Assembly: GCA_963575745.1 (NCBI GenBank)
Contig: CAUYUJ010001703.1
Location: 240,001-304,000 of the forward strand
Length of the DNA: 64,000 nucleotides
Direction: 5' to 3'
DNA from: Prorocentrum cordatum
Taxonomy: Eukaryota > Sar > Dinophyceae > Prorocentrales > Prorocentraceae
The position numbers were made by a program, and so were the translations under genes. The notes below the pieces were generated by a model. The model was given only the letters and a program-made list of their open reading frames with translations. It did not search any database and was not told where the DNA came from. Below are positions 32,501-42,597 of this stretch, piece by piece (position 1 is the first letter of the stretch; each line of letters starts with the position of its first letter).

Positions 32501-33979
32501 GAGTATTGTCAGGATTTTGTCAACGGCAAGAGCGCTGCGAAGAGGCCTGAGAGCTCGGGCGCAGGCGCCGTTGACGCGGCGGAGGCGGAGGCGGAGGCGA
32601 AGGACGATGGCACGACGGCCGCGGCTGGCGATTGCGACACGCTCGCCCCGAACCCGGACCAGCAGCAGCCGCCCGCAGCAGAGCAGGCCGAGCAGACGCA
32701 GACGCAGACGGTCGCCTCGAAGAAAGTCTACTTTAAGATGTCAGACGTCCACAACTTCAGCAAGATGGGCGCGTCGCCGAATGATTCCGAGGACGCCAAG
32801 CAGCTCAAGATCGCCAACGTCGACGGCCTCCTGATCAAGAGTATCGAGACATCGCTCAATCACTACTTGTGGGTCCGGTACCGCACGCATGGTTGCATGT
32901 ACGGGAAGTCGGCGTACGTCACGTCGGGGCCGAAGGTCGAGGAGATCTTCACGCCGATCGAGCCGGATGGGCCTTGCACAGGTTTCCAGTCCTTGATCTT
33001 CGACGTGGATGCCGAGAAGAAGGCTAACACGTTATATTTTGTCGTTCCTCACTCCGACGGGCTCGGCGACGGCGTGAAGCAGTGCTCCATCATGTACGCT
33101 GGCACTGTCAGCACGACTATGAAAGACGCGAGCTCGTTCTTGCTGGCGACTGTCTTCGGGGTCAATTTCTACCTGAACCACCCGGGCGGCAGTATGGTCG
33201 CCGCGGACTTCCCCGCTTTCGCGTGGCACGTGAAGGCGGAGGCGAAGGCGGACAAGGCCACGCTCTACAACGTCAGCGACGAGGTCGAGGTGTACATGGA
33301 CGTGGACGGCTACCTCTTCGACGATCGCGAAGAGGCGGGCGGCAAGGAGTGATGGGTATGTTTTTCCATTGCCACTACCATGAGGCAGGAGGGGAGGAGG
33401 AAGAGGAGGAGAAGGAGAGGAGGAGGAGGAGGAGGCGGTGGAGGAGGAGGAGGAGGAGGAGGACTCCCCCTACCCAGAGGCAGGCGGCGAGTATGTGATA
33501 GGCTTGTTTCCAGGAGGTGGAGGAGGAGGAGGAGGAGGAGAAGTGAGGAAGAAGAAAAGATGAGGGCGGGAGGAGGAGAGGAAGCGGAGCCCTCCCTCAC
33601 TCCTACTCCTCCTACTTGTTGGTAGTGGTAGTGGGAGACATACCCCAATCAAGCCATCAAGGAGGACACTATCGCGATCGCCCTCCACATCCCGAGCCTC
33701 ATCGTGAAGGGCGCCAAGGTCATGGAGGCCGATCCGGGTGCTCACGTCCTCCTGTCCCGCGAGATGACTGAGGCCGAGCGCTCGGCGAAGGCCCGCGTGA
33801 AATTGCTCAAGGCCCAAGGAGGCGCTGTTTCACCGACCCCTCTGCTTGGCGTCGCCGCTGCGCTGGCGGACCACGCCGAGAAGCAGGCAAAGGGGGGCAG
33901 TGCGGCGGCGAAGCCTAAGGCTAAGTGCAAGTCTAAGGCCAAGAAGGATCTGCCGTCCAACAAGCACCTTATTAAATAG
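29544..33979 (+). CDS. Large four-exon protein of unknown function with an RG-rich basic segment
   Basis: Exons 29544-29832, 30038-31221, 31706-33346 and 33662-33979 join in phases 1, 0 and 0 to about 1143 residues. Exon 1 begins MPTSAPAGNVVEAQ. Exon 2 is rich in aromatic residues (WICDFHNHYHGG, KWCIKHVNFLNDD) and ends in an RGKGRGRGRGRGN segment typical of nucleic-acid binding. Exon 3 begins MNGKAFKIYSKLRED after two codons, has a Glu/Ala-rich linker, then a compact domain (YLWVRYRTHGCMYGKSAY, FYLNHPGGSMVAADFPAFAW). Exon 4 ends in a Lys-rich tail (KAKCKSKAKKDL). Donors are GTGAGC, GTCGAC and GAGTGA; the last is a GA donor. The frame is clean over more than 3 kb of exons, so it is likely functional. 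I do not recognise the family. The start could be further upstream, since the frame is open to about 29391. Confidence 0.6.
29833..30037 (+). other. Intron that is almost entirely one long hairpin
   Basis: 29874-30007 folds on itself. CGTCTGGACGCGCAGGGCGG (29912-29931) faces CCGCCTTGCGCGTCAAGACG (29947-29966), 18 of 20 paired around a 15-nt loop. The outer arms CAAACAAAACCATCACCCAC and GTGGGTGGTTTGGTTTG also pair with some mismatches. The donor is GTGAGC and the acceptor CCAG; phase 1 on both sides. Confidence 0.75.
31222..31705 (+). other. Intron with short direct repeats at its ends
   Basis: Donor GTCGAC after GAGGAG, acceptor ATAAG before GTCTCG, with AGGTC at both ends. Phase 0 on both sides, joining CFAEE to VSMNGK. 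The interior is full of GGGCCC blocks and contains GGGCCCTCTTGGAG against CCAAGAGGGCC in inverted order, so it too can fold. Confidence 0.65.
33347..33661 (+). other. Intron with terminal inverted repeats and 6-bp direct repeats
   Basis: AAGGAG occurs at both edges (33344-33349 and 33659-33664). Just inside, GGGTATGTTTTTCCATTGCC (from 33354) faces GGTAGTGGTAGTGGGAGACATACCC (33621-33645) as an imperfect inverted repeat. The interior is GGA-rich. Removing one AAGGAG and everything between restores the frame (GGK then EDTIAIALHIPSL). This is the form expected of a transposon that created an intron. Confidence 0.7.
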
Positions 33980-35151
33980 GCTTGCTTGGCCGGACGGCGG
34001 CTCCGTGGTCCGTCGTCTTTCTTTTCTCCTCCTACTCTTCCTTCCACCACTCCTACTCCTCCTCATTCCCTCATCCTTCATCCTCCTCCTCCTCTTCCTC
34101 CTCCTCCTCCTCTCCTCCTTCTCTCCTCCTCCTCTCCTCCTCCTCTCCTTCTCCTCGCCTCTGCCTCTCCTCACTCCTCCCGTCTCTTGCTATCCCTTCC
34201 TCAGATTACTCTTTCACATCCTCATCCTCCCATCTCCTGCCCATCTCTCCCCAATCACACATGCGCAAATTCAGTTTTCCCCCCTCTGCCTGTCTGTGCC
34301 CAGGGCGCGACGGCTCGACCCGACCGAACAGCATACAAACGTTGAAATGTGTAGGGTCCCGAACGGCAAACACGAATCCAGGAGTCCAGGACGGGCCCGG
34401 GCCGAGGTCAGGTCGAGTCGCCACCCTCTTGCAGTGCGCTCCCGCCGTCGCGGGCCTTGGCGGCAGCGCTGGCCGAGCTCGCCGTGCTTTCTGGCCGCCG
34501 TCCCCATGGGTGGGGATGGTCGAGCGCGTGGCTGAGCCAGCTGTGCGCGAGCGTTGCAAGCAGCGCAGCTCAGGTAGAATAGCAACAAAAAAAAACAATC
34601 GTCAGATCGTCAGTCAGAAACCGAAGCCGAGAAACCGATATTGGCGATCCTGATGCTGCTACTCCGTGCGTGTCCCGGGATGGAACGCACACGTCCTCGG
34701 CCAGGATTCCGATGCTGCTATCCCAGCTGTGGCGACGTTGGCGACTGGGCCGACGAGGTTTCGAGTGTGTCAAAATACGAAACATAAATTATGATATCAG
34801 CATCGGCGTTATCGAAACGGTTGCGGCCTCTCTACCGCGCCTGTCCTTCTTAGTATGATGATTCTCTCTCAATCTCTCTCTGTGTGACTAAAAAACAAGA
34901 CGCATCGGCGACGCATCGAGATAACAATTCTGAATATGTTCCCTGAGCTATCTAATCTCTCGTGGTATCGTCCTCCGAATTCCTTGCTTTATTCTTCTCC
35001 TATCCCTTCTATTGTTTCTCTTCTCACCTCGTCCTCTCTTATTATCCTCCTTCCTTGTCCCCCCTCCCAAGTCCTTCCAGGCCGTCGGCGGCGCCTCCAA
35101 CCCCTGACCTCCCGACGCAAATGTCGGCGGCCCACCCCAGAGCCGGAACTT
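33980..35151. other. Intergenic, CT-rich at first, then unique
   Basis: 34020-34210 is a CTCCT polypyrimidine tract and 34270-34600 is GC-rich unique sequence. 34600-35000 is AT-richer with TATCAGCATCGGCGTTATCG and AATCTCTCTCTGTG. No frame is convincing. Confidence 0.45.
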
Positions 35152-35293
35152 ACAAAGTGAGTGGAAAAAAAACAGCTAAGCGCGGCAGCCCCCCAGGCAC
35201 ACATGAAAAATGGAGGGGTGCTTCCAAACGAGACCTGCACAGCGCTCGACGACCGCAAGCGAGTCGAACAACTTCCAGAAGGCCCTGCACGGC
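35152..35293. repeat. Dispersed module C' (partner of 5546-5689)
   Basis: Near-identical to 5546-5689 from AAGTGAGTGG to CCTGCACGGC, differing in the length of the A run. Left flank (GAACTTACA) and right flank (AAACGAAGAACG) differ from those of the other copy, which fixes the module's borders. Confidence 0.85.
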
Positions 35294-35559
35294 AAACGAA
35301 GAACGAGAAGCGACCTTCGCCTGAAAGACGCGCGCATTGACGCATACAACACATGTCTCCCGACTTCGACCGCGCAAAGGGAGGCGGGGCTGAAAGGCGT
35401 AGGCAACGCGTTGCACGATGCACTGGCTACGGAGGCAGACGAAATCAGGCCGCACGGACACCTCGCAATTTGTCTTACACCTATACCTCGTAGGTCTATA
35501 CTCAAGACGATATGCTCCGGTGTGGCCTTTCCAGATCATTGGATGCCAGATGTTTTCGG

Positions 35560-35745
35560 TCGCGATTGGTAGCGATCGATGGGCACTCCAACTCGGCCGC
35601 GACTGGTCGCGACAGATTCCAAAATCGGTCGCGACACGTCGCGACCGATCGGTCGCGACCGACTTTGAAGCCACTTGCTTGCGACCGATACCATATTCAA
35701 AAGCAGAATCGGTATCGACCAATCCCGTCGGAAGCGACAACATAA
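35560..35745. repeat. GGTCGCGACC palindrome cluster
   Basis: TCGGTCGCGAC and GTCGCGACCGA are perfect inverted repeats separated by two bases (about 35633-35656). They are followed at once by the 14-bp palindrome TCGGTCGCGACCGA. Further GTCGCGAC words lie at 35571-35625. Related words (GACCGATCGCGACCGGTGCC, GTGGTCGCGACAAGC) recur at about 36988-37060, so the two clusters may be ends of one element. Confidence 0.7.
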
Positions 35746-36204
35746 AAACTACATCCAACGTGACTAGGGTGGGTGGGCACAAGGGGCCGGGTTTCCTGTA
35801 TAGCTGCTGCGACAAAACTCGATCCCTGAGATCCGACATTACTGCAGAATCGCATCAACCATGACTGTAGGCCAAGAGCCAACAGCCCATCTTTCGGCAT
35901 ACGGCAGGTTCGTGCGGCGTCGGCGCGCGCATAGGCTTTTGACACAGCGTCGATCGTTCAACTTTGAATCGATCGCGGCCCGCGCCGTTCAAGATTGAAC
36001 TCGGTCGGGTCCAGTGGCGTTACAAAGTCCGTCGGTGCTTCCGTGTCGCAGAATCCAACCCTGAACGCCTTCGCTGGCGTCGCCAGCACGCCAACGCCGC
36101 GCGAACCTACCGCCACTTCTCGAGACGCATCGATCCGTGATGGCCCTGGAGCCCGAGCTTGGGCGAACACGCCCGCGGTGAGAAAGCCGCCACGCCCAGA
36201 TCTG

Positions 36205-36404
36205 AGTCGGGTCGGGCGAAAGGGGGGGATAGAAAAGGGGGGGTTTGAGAATCAGCCCACGTAGCTGATTTTCCCGGCGCCTCCCGGCGCCGGAGGCGGC
36301 TGTGTATCGAGGAATGGGCCCCTCGGTGGGGCCGAAACCAGCTGCATGCAGCAAATTTCGCACCCCCCCCTTTCCCAATCCCCCCTTTTTCGCCCGGCCC
36401 GACT
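36205..36404. mobile_element. TIR element R2, independent copy with possible 3-bp target duplication
   Basis: AGTCGGGTCGGGCGAAAGG at the left faces TTTTTCGCCCGGCCCGACT at the right. TGA flanks both sides, a possible target-site duplication. The interior matches R2 at 5038 (AATCAGCCCACGTAGCTGAT, CGAAACCAGCTGCATGCAGC), with GGAGGCGG added between the GGCGCC block and TGTGTATCGAGG. Its flanks differ from those of the copies in A and A', so this is a separate insertion. Confidence 0.8.
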
Positions 36405-36673
36405 GAGGGGGATCCTCGAACTCCGCTCCGGGCGGGCGGGCCTCCCAGTGGGCCGCCACGCGCTCCCGCCACCCGCTGGCCACCTCGGAGGGCACCAGCA
36501 GGCGCGCACGCGCGCGGCGGAGCCGCATGGAGGGGCGCCCGGGCCGCCGCCGGAGGGGGCCCGCGGCGGGGCGGGGCGGCTCCCGAGAGGGACTTGCGCG
36601 CGCGGCGCCCTCCCGCCCCCCCAGCCCTGCTCGCGTCTGCAAAGGCCTCCTGTATAGGTGGTGCCAGGGCAGA

Positions 36674-36897
36674 GGGGGCCGGCGGATCGCGCCGCGTCGC
36701 CGAGATGCGTTGGCGATGCGTCGGCGATGCGTCGGCGATGCGTCGGCGATGCATCGGCGATGCATCGGCGGGATCGGCGATGCATTGGCGCTATCGGCGG
36801 GGAGAAAATCGGGCTTCACATCGAGCCGCACCGCCGGTGCATCGGCGATGCGGCGCGATCCTCCGACCCCATCTATTCGGACCCCATCTAGGAGGCC
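36674..36897. mobile_element. TIR element R3 with 11-bp internal tandem repeats
   Basis: GGCGGATCGCGCCGC at the left faces GCGGCGCGATCCTCC at the right. The right end continues CGACCCCATCTATTCGG and GGAGGCCTC. Inside is a tandem array of the 11-bp unit GCGATGCGTCG/GCGATGCATCG and the conserved block GAGAAAATCGGGCTTCACAT. Related copies lie at 62339-62551 and 63808-63969. Non-coding. Confidence 0.75.
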
Positions 36898-37323
36898 TCG
36901 AGTCTGGAAGAAAGCGGGACAAAGGCTCTTCAAAGTTTTCGACCTCCCCAGATCATGGGACACCATACTTGTTTGGCCAGGATCGGTAGCGACCAGTCGG
37001 CACCTACAAATTGCTCGCGCGACCGATCGCGACCGGTGCCGAAAGTGGTCGCGACAAGCTGAGGATCCCCAAACCAAAAATCTGCAGTCTGGACCCCCAA
37101 ACCAATTCCAAAACCTCAAACCAAAAATGTTGGTATGTGTTGTGCGTGCGTGATCATATAACCTTAGATGCTGTGATGACGCCGTGCTAATACAAAAAAT
37201 GTGGTCTATACCAAGATGTTTGGTTTGGACTTTTATGTTTGGTTTGACATAAGAATGTGTGTATTATATGTTGTTCGCGCTTTCTTGTTGTTTTTTTTTT
37301 TTGAACGTCTCACATGCACTGAA
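36898..37323. other. No gene seen; AAACCAAAAAT words
   Basis: Contains CAAACCAAAAATCTGC, CAAACCAAAAATGTTGG and, inverted, GATGTTTGGTTTGG (about 37075-37240), which could form a weak foldback. A short T run is at about 37290. No frame is supported. Confidence 0.4.
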
Positions 37324-39476
37324 CTACACTGAATTCTCTTCCGGAGACGCAGACAGGTCAAGATCGAGCACCAAACGAAAATTATTCAGAATCTGGTCAC
37401 CCAAAGCGTGCATGGGCGTCGCGGCCACGCACGCTTTCGCTGCAGTTGTCATCTTCCCCATGAAGTCGTCAAACGCATAGCAATTCAAGAACCTTCGGAT
37501 CACGTTGGGTCCATTTGTTTTGTTTCCGCGCGCCGCCGACTCACCTTGCGCACTCTAGCCCCATCGCGCCCAGCGTTCGGGCGGGGATGCAATGCCAGAA
37601 TGAACGCGCGGAGCCGACGGCACACGCAAACAAAACATTCACACCCAAGAGGAACCTGGGGTTGTAAAACCTGGCGAAATATGATATGTGCCAGAACGTG
37701 TGAAACTTCGTTGGCCCAAGGTTGAACAGCAATTTGCCCTCTCGGGCGGCGCGCTTCGCTAGCGAATTGTATGCCAAGAGAAATGTATCGCACTTCTGCA
37801 GGAAGAGCGCCGCATCATCCCGTGTCATGAATTGGTCGTTATTGTCAAGGATATCATACATATCGCACAGCGTATCGAAAGCTAGCTGTCTAACATCATC
37901 GTATTCACTACCAGTGTGCGTTTTGCGACAAAGAAGCCCAACTGCGAACACAAGGTATTTTGCTTCTGCGGCTTTCGTTTTCATGATCCCGAAAGCCTCG
38001 GCCCCTCAAATAAATTTGCTAGCTTTCAAATGCCCGATCCTGTTTTTGAATCCGAGCTCGTCATAACATTCTAATATGTCCTCCCAGAGTTGCGACACGC
38101 GGCGGCCAGTTGAACCAGCATGCCCTCGGTACACCGCTATCTCTTTCAGGACACCCCCGAGTAAGTAAAGAGCGACCCCCATGTCCACAGCATGCATCCA
38201 ACCACCTACGTAGTGCCAGCGCGCGATGCAAACCATATTCTCGATGGGATGGGTTGTGAAAGGCGGATGCGCAGCATCATGCGTCATGTAACAATGATAT
38301 TTCCAAGATGCGTTCGGCCGTACATCTGCAATCGAATGATCGCATCCAGGTGCTCTGGGCGCGGGGCAAAGCCAACGCGGCAAGTGCAAGTTTAAATGCG
38401 GATACCCCCACCAGTTTGCAAACCATTCCAAGCCCCCCGTGAGATTCCAAACCACGAAAATGCATTTGCCATCGCAGTGGGCGCCCCACTGAGTGGCCCT
38501 CGGCAAGTTCTGTCATGCTGTCCAAGATAATGTTGGTAATCGCCTGGGCTCCGCACTAAGTGGAGCAGGGCGTCCGAATCGATGAGACGGCAGAGCAGAT
38601 ACGCAACAAAAGACACGGATGGCGGAGGGGAGTGGTTGAAGTAGAAACGGAGGAACAGGGGGAGGGGCGCGAGAAGGGGGGGGCGCATGAAAAAGGGGGA
38701 GGGGCACCATGGAGATGAGCACGAGAGGCACGAGAAGGATGGGGCATGAGAAGGAGGGACGCGGAGGAATGGACAGGAGGCCATTGCAGTATGAGAAAGA
38801 AGGGTGGGCACGATGAAGAGCCCGCGATGCCTCGAACGTGTCTACCCCATGCGTCTTCACATCGGCCTGGGCGGATTTGACCCATGTAGTGAGTGGAAAA
38901 CTATGCATGTTTGAATTTGATAACAGGCTCTGGTATTGAAATGAACACAAGCTCTGCTCATCCTTTTTGGTAAACGCTGCCCCGTCGCCATGCAGCACAA
39001 GAGGCATAGTTGGGCCCCTCCAATCTATGTCGCCCATGTAAGATTCAATGGCAACGAGTTTGGGATCATCTGCTGGGACCTTATCCCAGAATAGCTTGGG
39101 CTGTACACCGAACAATTGTTCGAACGCTGGCCGATGGTGCTTCCAAACCGATCCGATCAAAGCCGCTGGCCAAAGAACAGCAGTGGGCTCGATAATCACA
39201 TTGTTCCGCTTGTCAGACACAGGCAGGCCAATGATTCTACACGGGGCGCGCAAGTTTTTTTGCAGAATGATCGAAACAAATCCCTGCGAATGTTCTGCGC
39301 GTGGCCCCCAGAAGTTCCAACTTTGGCAAGGCGAATCACATCGTTGTGCGAAAACCCATCTTGAGATGCACCATCGACCAGCAACTGCGCAGCGCTAGAA
39401 GATAACACGCCCCAGCCATCTGCGCGTGTCCACCCTTGAAATGGTCTGCAATCGCTCTGTCCCAAACCGTCGCCAT
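37324..39476 (-). pseudogene. Broken copy of a dinoflagellate multicopy gene family (possible TNP2-like transposase)
   Basis: On the minus strand an ATG at 39476 begins MATVWDRAIADHFKGG. After at least one frame change come FSHNDVIRLAKVGTSGGHAQ and RDLFRSFCKK. A second shift falls at a 7-T run (39254-39262), where one more base would restore LRAPCRIIGLPVSDKRNN. The frame then holds PLVLHGDGAAFTKKDEQS. A GC-AG intron (38830-38510, phase 0) joins VDTFE to NLPRATQWGAHCDGK. HYVGGWMHAVDMGVALYL follows, then an in-frame TGA (38008-38006) after ASKFI. The frame then continues as KTKAAEAKYLVFAVG and PTKFHTFWHISYFARF. A 52-bp GTGAGT-AG intron (37544-37493, phase 2) leads to the last exon, ending at a TAG at 37326. 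The HGDG and MHAVDMGV blocks suggest a transposase-like family, but I cannot prove the fold. A spliced-leader relic lies 26 bp upstream of the ATG. Confidence 0.65.
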
Positions 39477-39501
39477 GCAAAAGACAAGTGCGAAACAGTT
39501 G

Positions 39502-39522
39502 CTTGGGCCAAAATGACTACGA
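39502..39522 (-). other. Spliced-leader relic upstream of the broken 37.3-39.5 kb gene
   Basis: Read on the minus strand, the 21 bases match the DinoSL at 18 positions, including the uninterrupted CATTTTGGC core and the CAAG end. The three differences are single bases. The base before it is T, allowed at the variable first position of the leader. It is 26 bp from the downstream ATG. A full-length copy this close is very unlikely by chance in 64 kb. Confidence 0.85.
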
Positions 39523-39639
39523 ACGCGGGGCCCGCCAGTCGCAACGGTCGCCCATCTCACTCAGGATACACGAGAAGAGCGGTGAGGTCGGGCAGTCGGT
39601 TGATGAGCGGGAGCTGTCGTAGCAGTTGCAGCGCGAGCA

Positions 39640-39786
39640 GGGGAGGGGGGGGGGGGGGGGGATGGGCAGAATAACCTCGACGAATACAGGGCGAATGCGG
39701 ATGAGACGAAGGAGGCCCTGAGCACTTGTGGGGGGAGTGCGGGGAGGAAGAAAGTTCGCGACTAGGCAGTTCGAAGGGGTGAAAAA

Positions 39787-39820
<34 letters not shown>

Positions 39821-40540
39821 GGGGGGGGGGGGGGGGGGGGGGGGTGGGGGGGGGGGGGGGGGAGGGGGGGGGGGGGGGGGGGGGGGTGAAAGGGGGGGAG
39901 GGGGGGGTGGGGAAAGGGGGGGGGGGGGGGGGGAAGGGGGGGGGTGGGGGAGGGAGGGGGGGGGGGGGGGGGAGAGAGGAGAGGAGGAGGAGGAGGGGGG
40001 GGGTCCAGGGGAATGACGATGAGGGGGTGGGAGGGGAGGAGGAGGAGAAGGACAGGGGAAGGGGGAGGGCGGGGGCGATGTGACGGAGGGGGTCGATGAG
40101 AAGGAGGAGAGGAGGGGGGCGATGAGAAGGGGGAGGAGACGGAGAACGAGACGGGAAGGGCTGAGGAGGGGAGGAGGAGAAGGAGGAGGAGGAGAGGCGG
40201 ACAGCGCGTTTGAAACTTAAGGGATAATCATGAGGAGGCGGAGGAGGAGGGGGAGGAGAAGTAGAAAGCGTTTCTTAAAGGGAGGCGGGGCAGGGTGGGG
40301 GGGGCAGTTGGAGGAGGAGGAGGAGTCACATTTAAGTGGGCGCGAGTGCTTCGAGGAACGGGTGGGGGAGCACGGCGAAGGGGCAGGGGGGGGGGGGGTT
40401 GGGGGAGGAAGGGGGAGAAGGAGGAGGAGAATGAGGTGGAGGAGGAGGATAAGGAGGAGGAGGGGAAGGAGGAGGAGGGGGAAGGAGGAAGCGGAGTGGG
40501 CGAAGGGAGTCCAGGAGATGGAACAGCACTCTACCTCGGG
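39640..40540. repeat. Poly-G and GGA/GGGA low-complexity block
   Basis: 39787-40000 is mostly G, with runs of up to about 40 Gs interrupted by single T or A. 40000-40540 is GGA-, GGGGA- and GAGGA-rich. Gly-rich frames through it are artefacts. Such tracts can form G-quadruplexes and are prone to sequencing and assembly error. Confidence 0.9.
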
Positions 40541-40806
40541 AGTCCTCAGGTGGCCCCAGGACAATAAGACCGCTCATTTTAACTTCAGGGCTGTTCAGAA
40601 GACCTCGAGAGAGCGACCGAGAGCAGTTGCATGGGCATTGCAGGTGAGTGGTGGCAGAGAATGTCGCACCATCTCGCGTGCGAATGCCTGGACTGGCAGG
40701 CCGTTCAAGCGGCAGCCTTGGAGCCCCCAAAAAACACTGGCCTAGAAGCGAGAATCGTTACACACGGCGAGGCGGGGGGAGTCATTGGAGAATGGGGATT
40801 GGACGG

Positions 40807-42385
40807 TCAGGCACGGTGCTGGGGCCCAGGGCTCAGGTAGGCGCAGTCTAGCTCTCGGAGGCGTCGCTCTTTTTGTGGGGGGCCTTTGCGGCGGCGTTTG
40901 GCCTTTGGCTTACCATCGGTCTCTCCCTTCTCCTTCTTCTCCTTCGGGGTTCCCTCCTGCTCCTCGCCCAGGCCCTTGTGGCGGATGAGGGTATGTTTCG
41001 CCCTCTCCAAAAGCATGGCGGCGTTCGCCAGGCAGGTCTTCGCAGACTCGTGATCGGGCTTCGGCTTGAACGCGGTAACCTCTAGGATTAGCAATCGCGA
41101 GCGTCCGAGCCCATGACCCCCCCCCCAAGGGCTTCCCTTGGTGTTCCGACGCCACTCGATTATCGGAGTGGAGTACATGAGATACTGGAGTACCAAGGAA
41201 AACCTTTTGGGGATCAAGAGCATCGGCGGCGTTTTGGCCATTCGAGCGCTGGCCCACGAGGCCATTTTTTTTTGTTTGGGGGGGGGGCGAAGAGGCCTGC
41301 AGGATTTTCAAAATCAACCAGGGAGTCCACCAGGAAGTGTCATCAAGAACGCTGGGAAACCCATTACCACATAGCATGCCGTCCTCCTCCACTCCCCCTC
41401 CAACCCTCCTCCTCCTCCTCCTCCTCCTCCTCCTCCTTCTCCACCTCCTCCTCCTCCTCATTTCCCTCCTCCCCCTTCTCCTCCTACCCCTCCTCCCAGC
41501 TAGTAGCCTTCGAGATCCGAACAGCTGACGCCACTCCTCCCCCACCACTTCCCAACTCCTCCTCCTCCTCCTTCTCCTTCCTCTCCTCCCCCACTCCTCC
41601 CTGCCACTCCTCCTCCACCCTTTATCCGCTCCTCACTCGTGCCTTAATGTCCTTGCTAGAGTTCTCCAGCGAGGCTGCAAGGTCCCCCAGCTCCTTCGCG
41701 GCGGCCTTGCCCACAGGGTTCTTGGGGGGAAGGGGGGGGGGGGGTGGGGGGGGGCTCAGCAACGTCGAGGCCCGCTGACGTTGGAAGCGCGAATAGCAAG
41801 CACACCTGCAGCGCAACGCGCGCTGCGCTGTCAGTGAGCCTGCTGGCGACGCGCAATTCCAAGGTCAGCAAGCACCGACGCTGATGGGGCGTCCCACTTC
41901 ATGTCCTTCACCCCTGCGACGTCCGCGATCTTCGCCGCCAGCTCCGTGCACTTGCAGCCCACTTTCGTCGTGTTCGTCATCGCCGTTGTCGCGACCTCTG
42001 TGCCGGTATTCTCCTTCGGCTTCCTCTCCTTCTTCTCCTTGGGATGGTTCTCCTTGGGCTCCTTGGGATCCTTCTCCTTGCCCTTCTTGCGACCCTTGCC
42101 GCCCTTGCCCTCTGCGTTCCCCTTGTCTGCGTCATCGCCCTTCTCCGTGCCCTCGCCAAGTTGCTCTGCTGTGGCCGCCGCGCTGCTATCGCTAGCTTTG
42201 CCACCGTCGGAGTCGCGAGGGCTGCGCTCGGGGGTCTCCGCGGTGCCAGGGCGTGCTGGGGGGATCCGCAGGAGGCCGTCGTTGCTGCTGCCGCCGCCAG
42301 AGCCAGTGCCCGATATGCAGCTCGCTGCCCACGCGCCACCCCCAAAGCCCCCAACGCCTGCGCGCTGCGGCATGAAGAGCGACAT
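40807..42385 (-). CDS. Lys/Glu-rich three-exon protein of unknown function
   Basis: Minus-strand exons 42385-41840, 41720-41643 and 41079-40807 join in phase 0 to about 298 residues. Both introns have GC donors (CAGCAG then GCTCAC; ATTAAG then GCACGA) and AG acceptors. The N-terminus (MSLFMPQRAGVG) is Gly/Ser-rich. The middle is a long charged stretch (KGRKKGKEKDPKEPKE, PKEKKERKPKENTG) followed by CKCTELAAKIADVAGVKDM. Exon 2 is the 26-residue NPVGKAAAKELGDLAASLEN plus SSKDIK. Exon 3 has LANAAMLLERAKHTLIRHK and a second basic tail (GKPKAKRRRKGPPQKERRLR). The helical blocks and basic tails suggest a nucleic-acid-binding or scaffold protein, but I recognise no domain. The exon 1 frame is open upstream to 42514, so the start is uncertain. 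Confidence 0.5.
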
Positions 42386-42597
42386 CGCCGAGGACGCAGA
42401 ACTCAGCGCAGCCGCGCTGGTCTCCCGCGTCCTCGAGGTAGCTAAACAACATATTTCTGAGCCTTGATTGTTTTCAACAACTGTCAGAACGGCCCAGGTG
42501 ATTCTCATCCTCATTCTGCTCCCCCCCTCCTCTTCTTTCCGCTCCTACTCCTTCTCCCCCCCCTGTTCCTCCTTCTCCTCCTCCTCCGACATCGCTG

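Noticed and set aside
42460-42485. Leader-like CTGAGCCTTGATTG upstream of the Lys/Glu-rich gene
   Set aside because: Only a 7-base core matches and the rest of the leader is absent.
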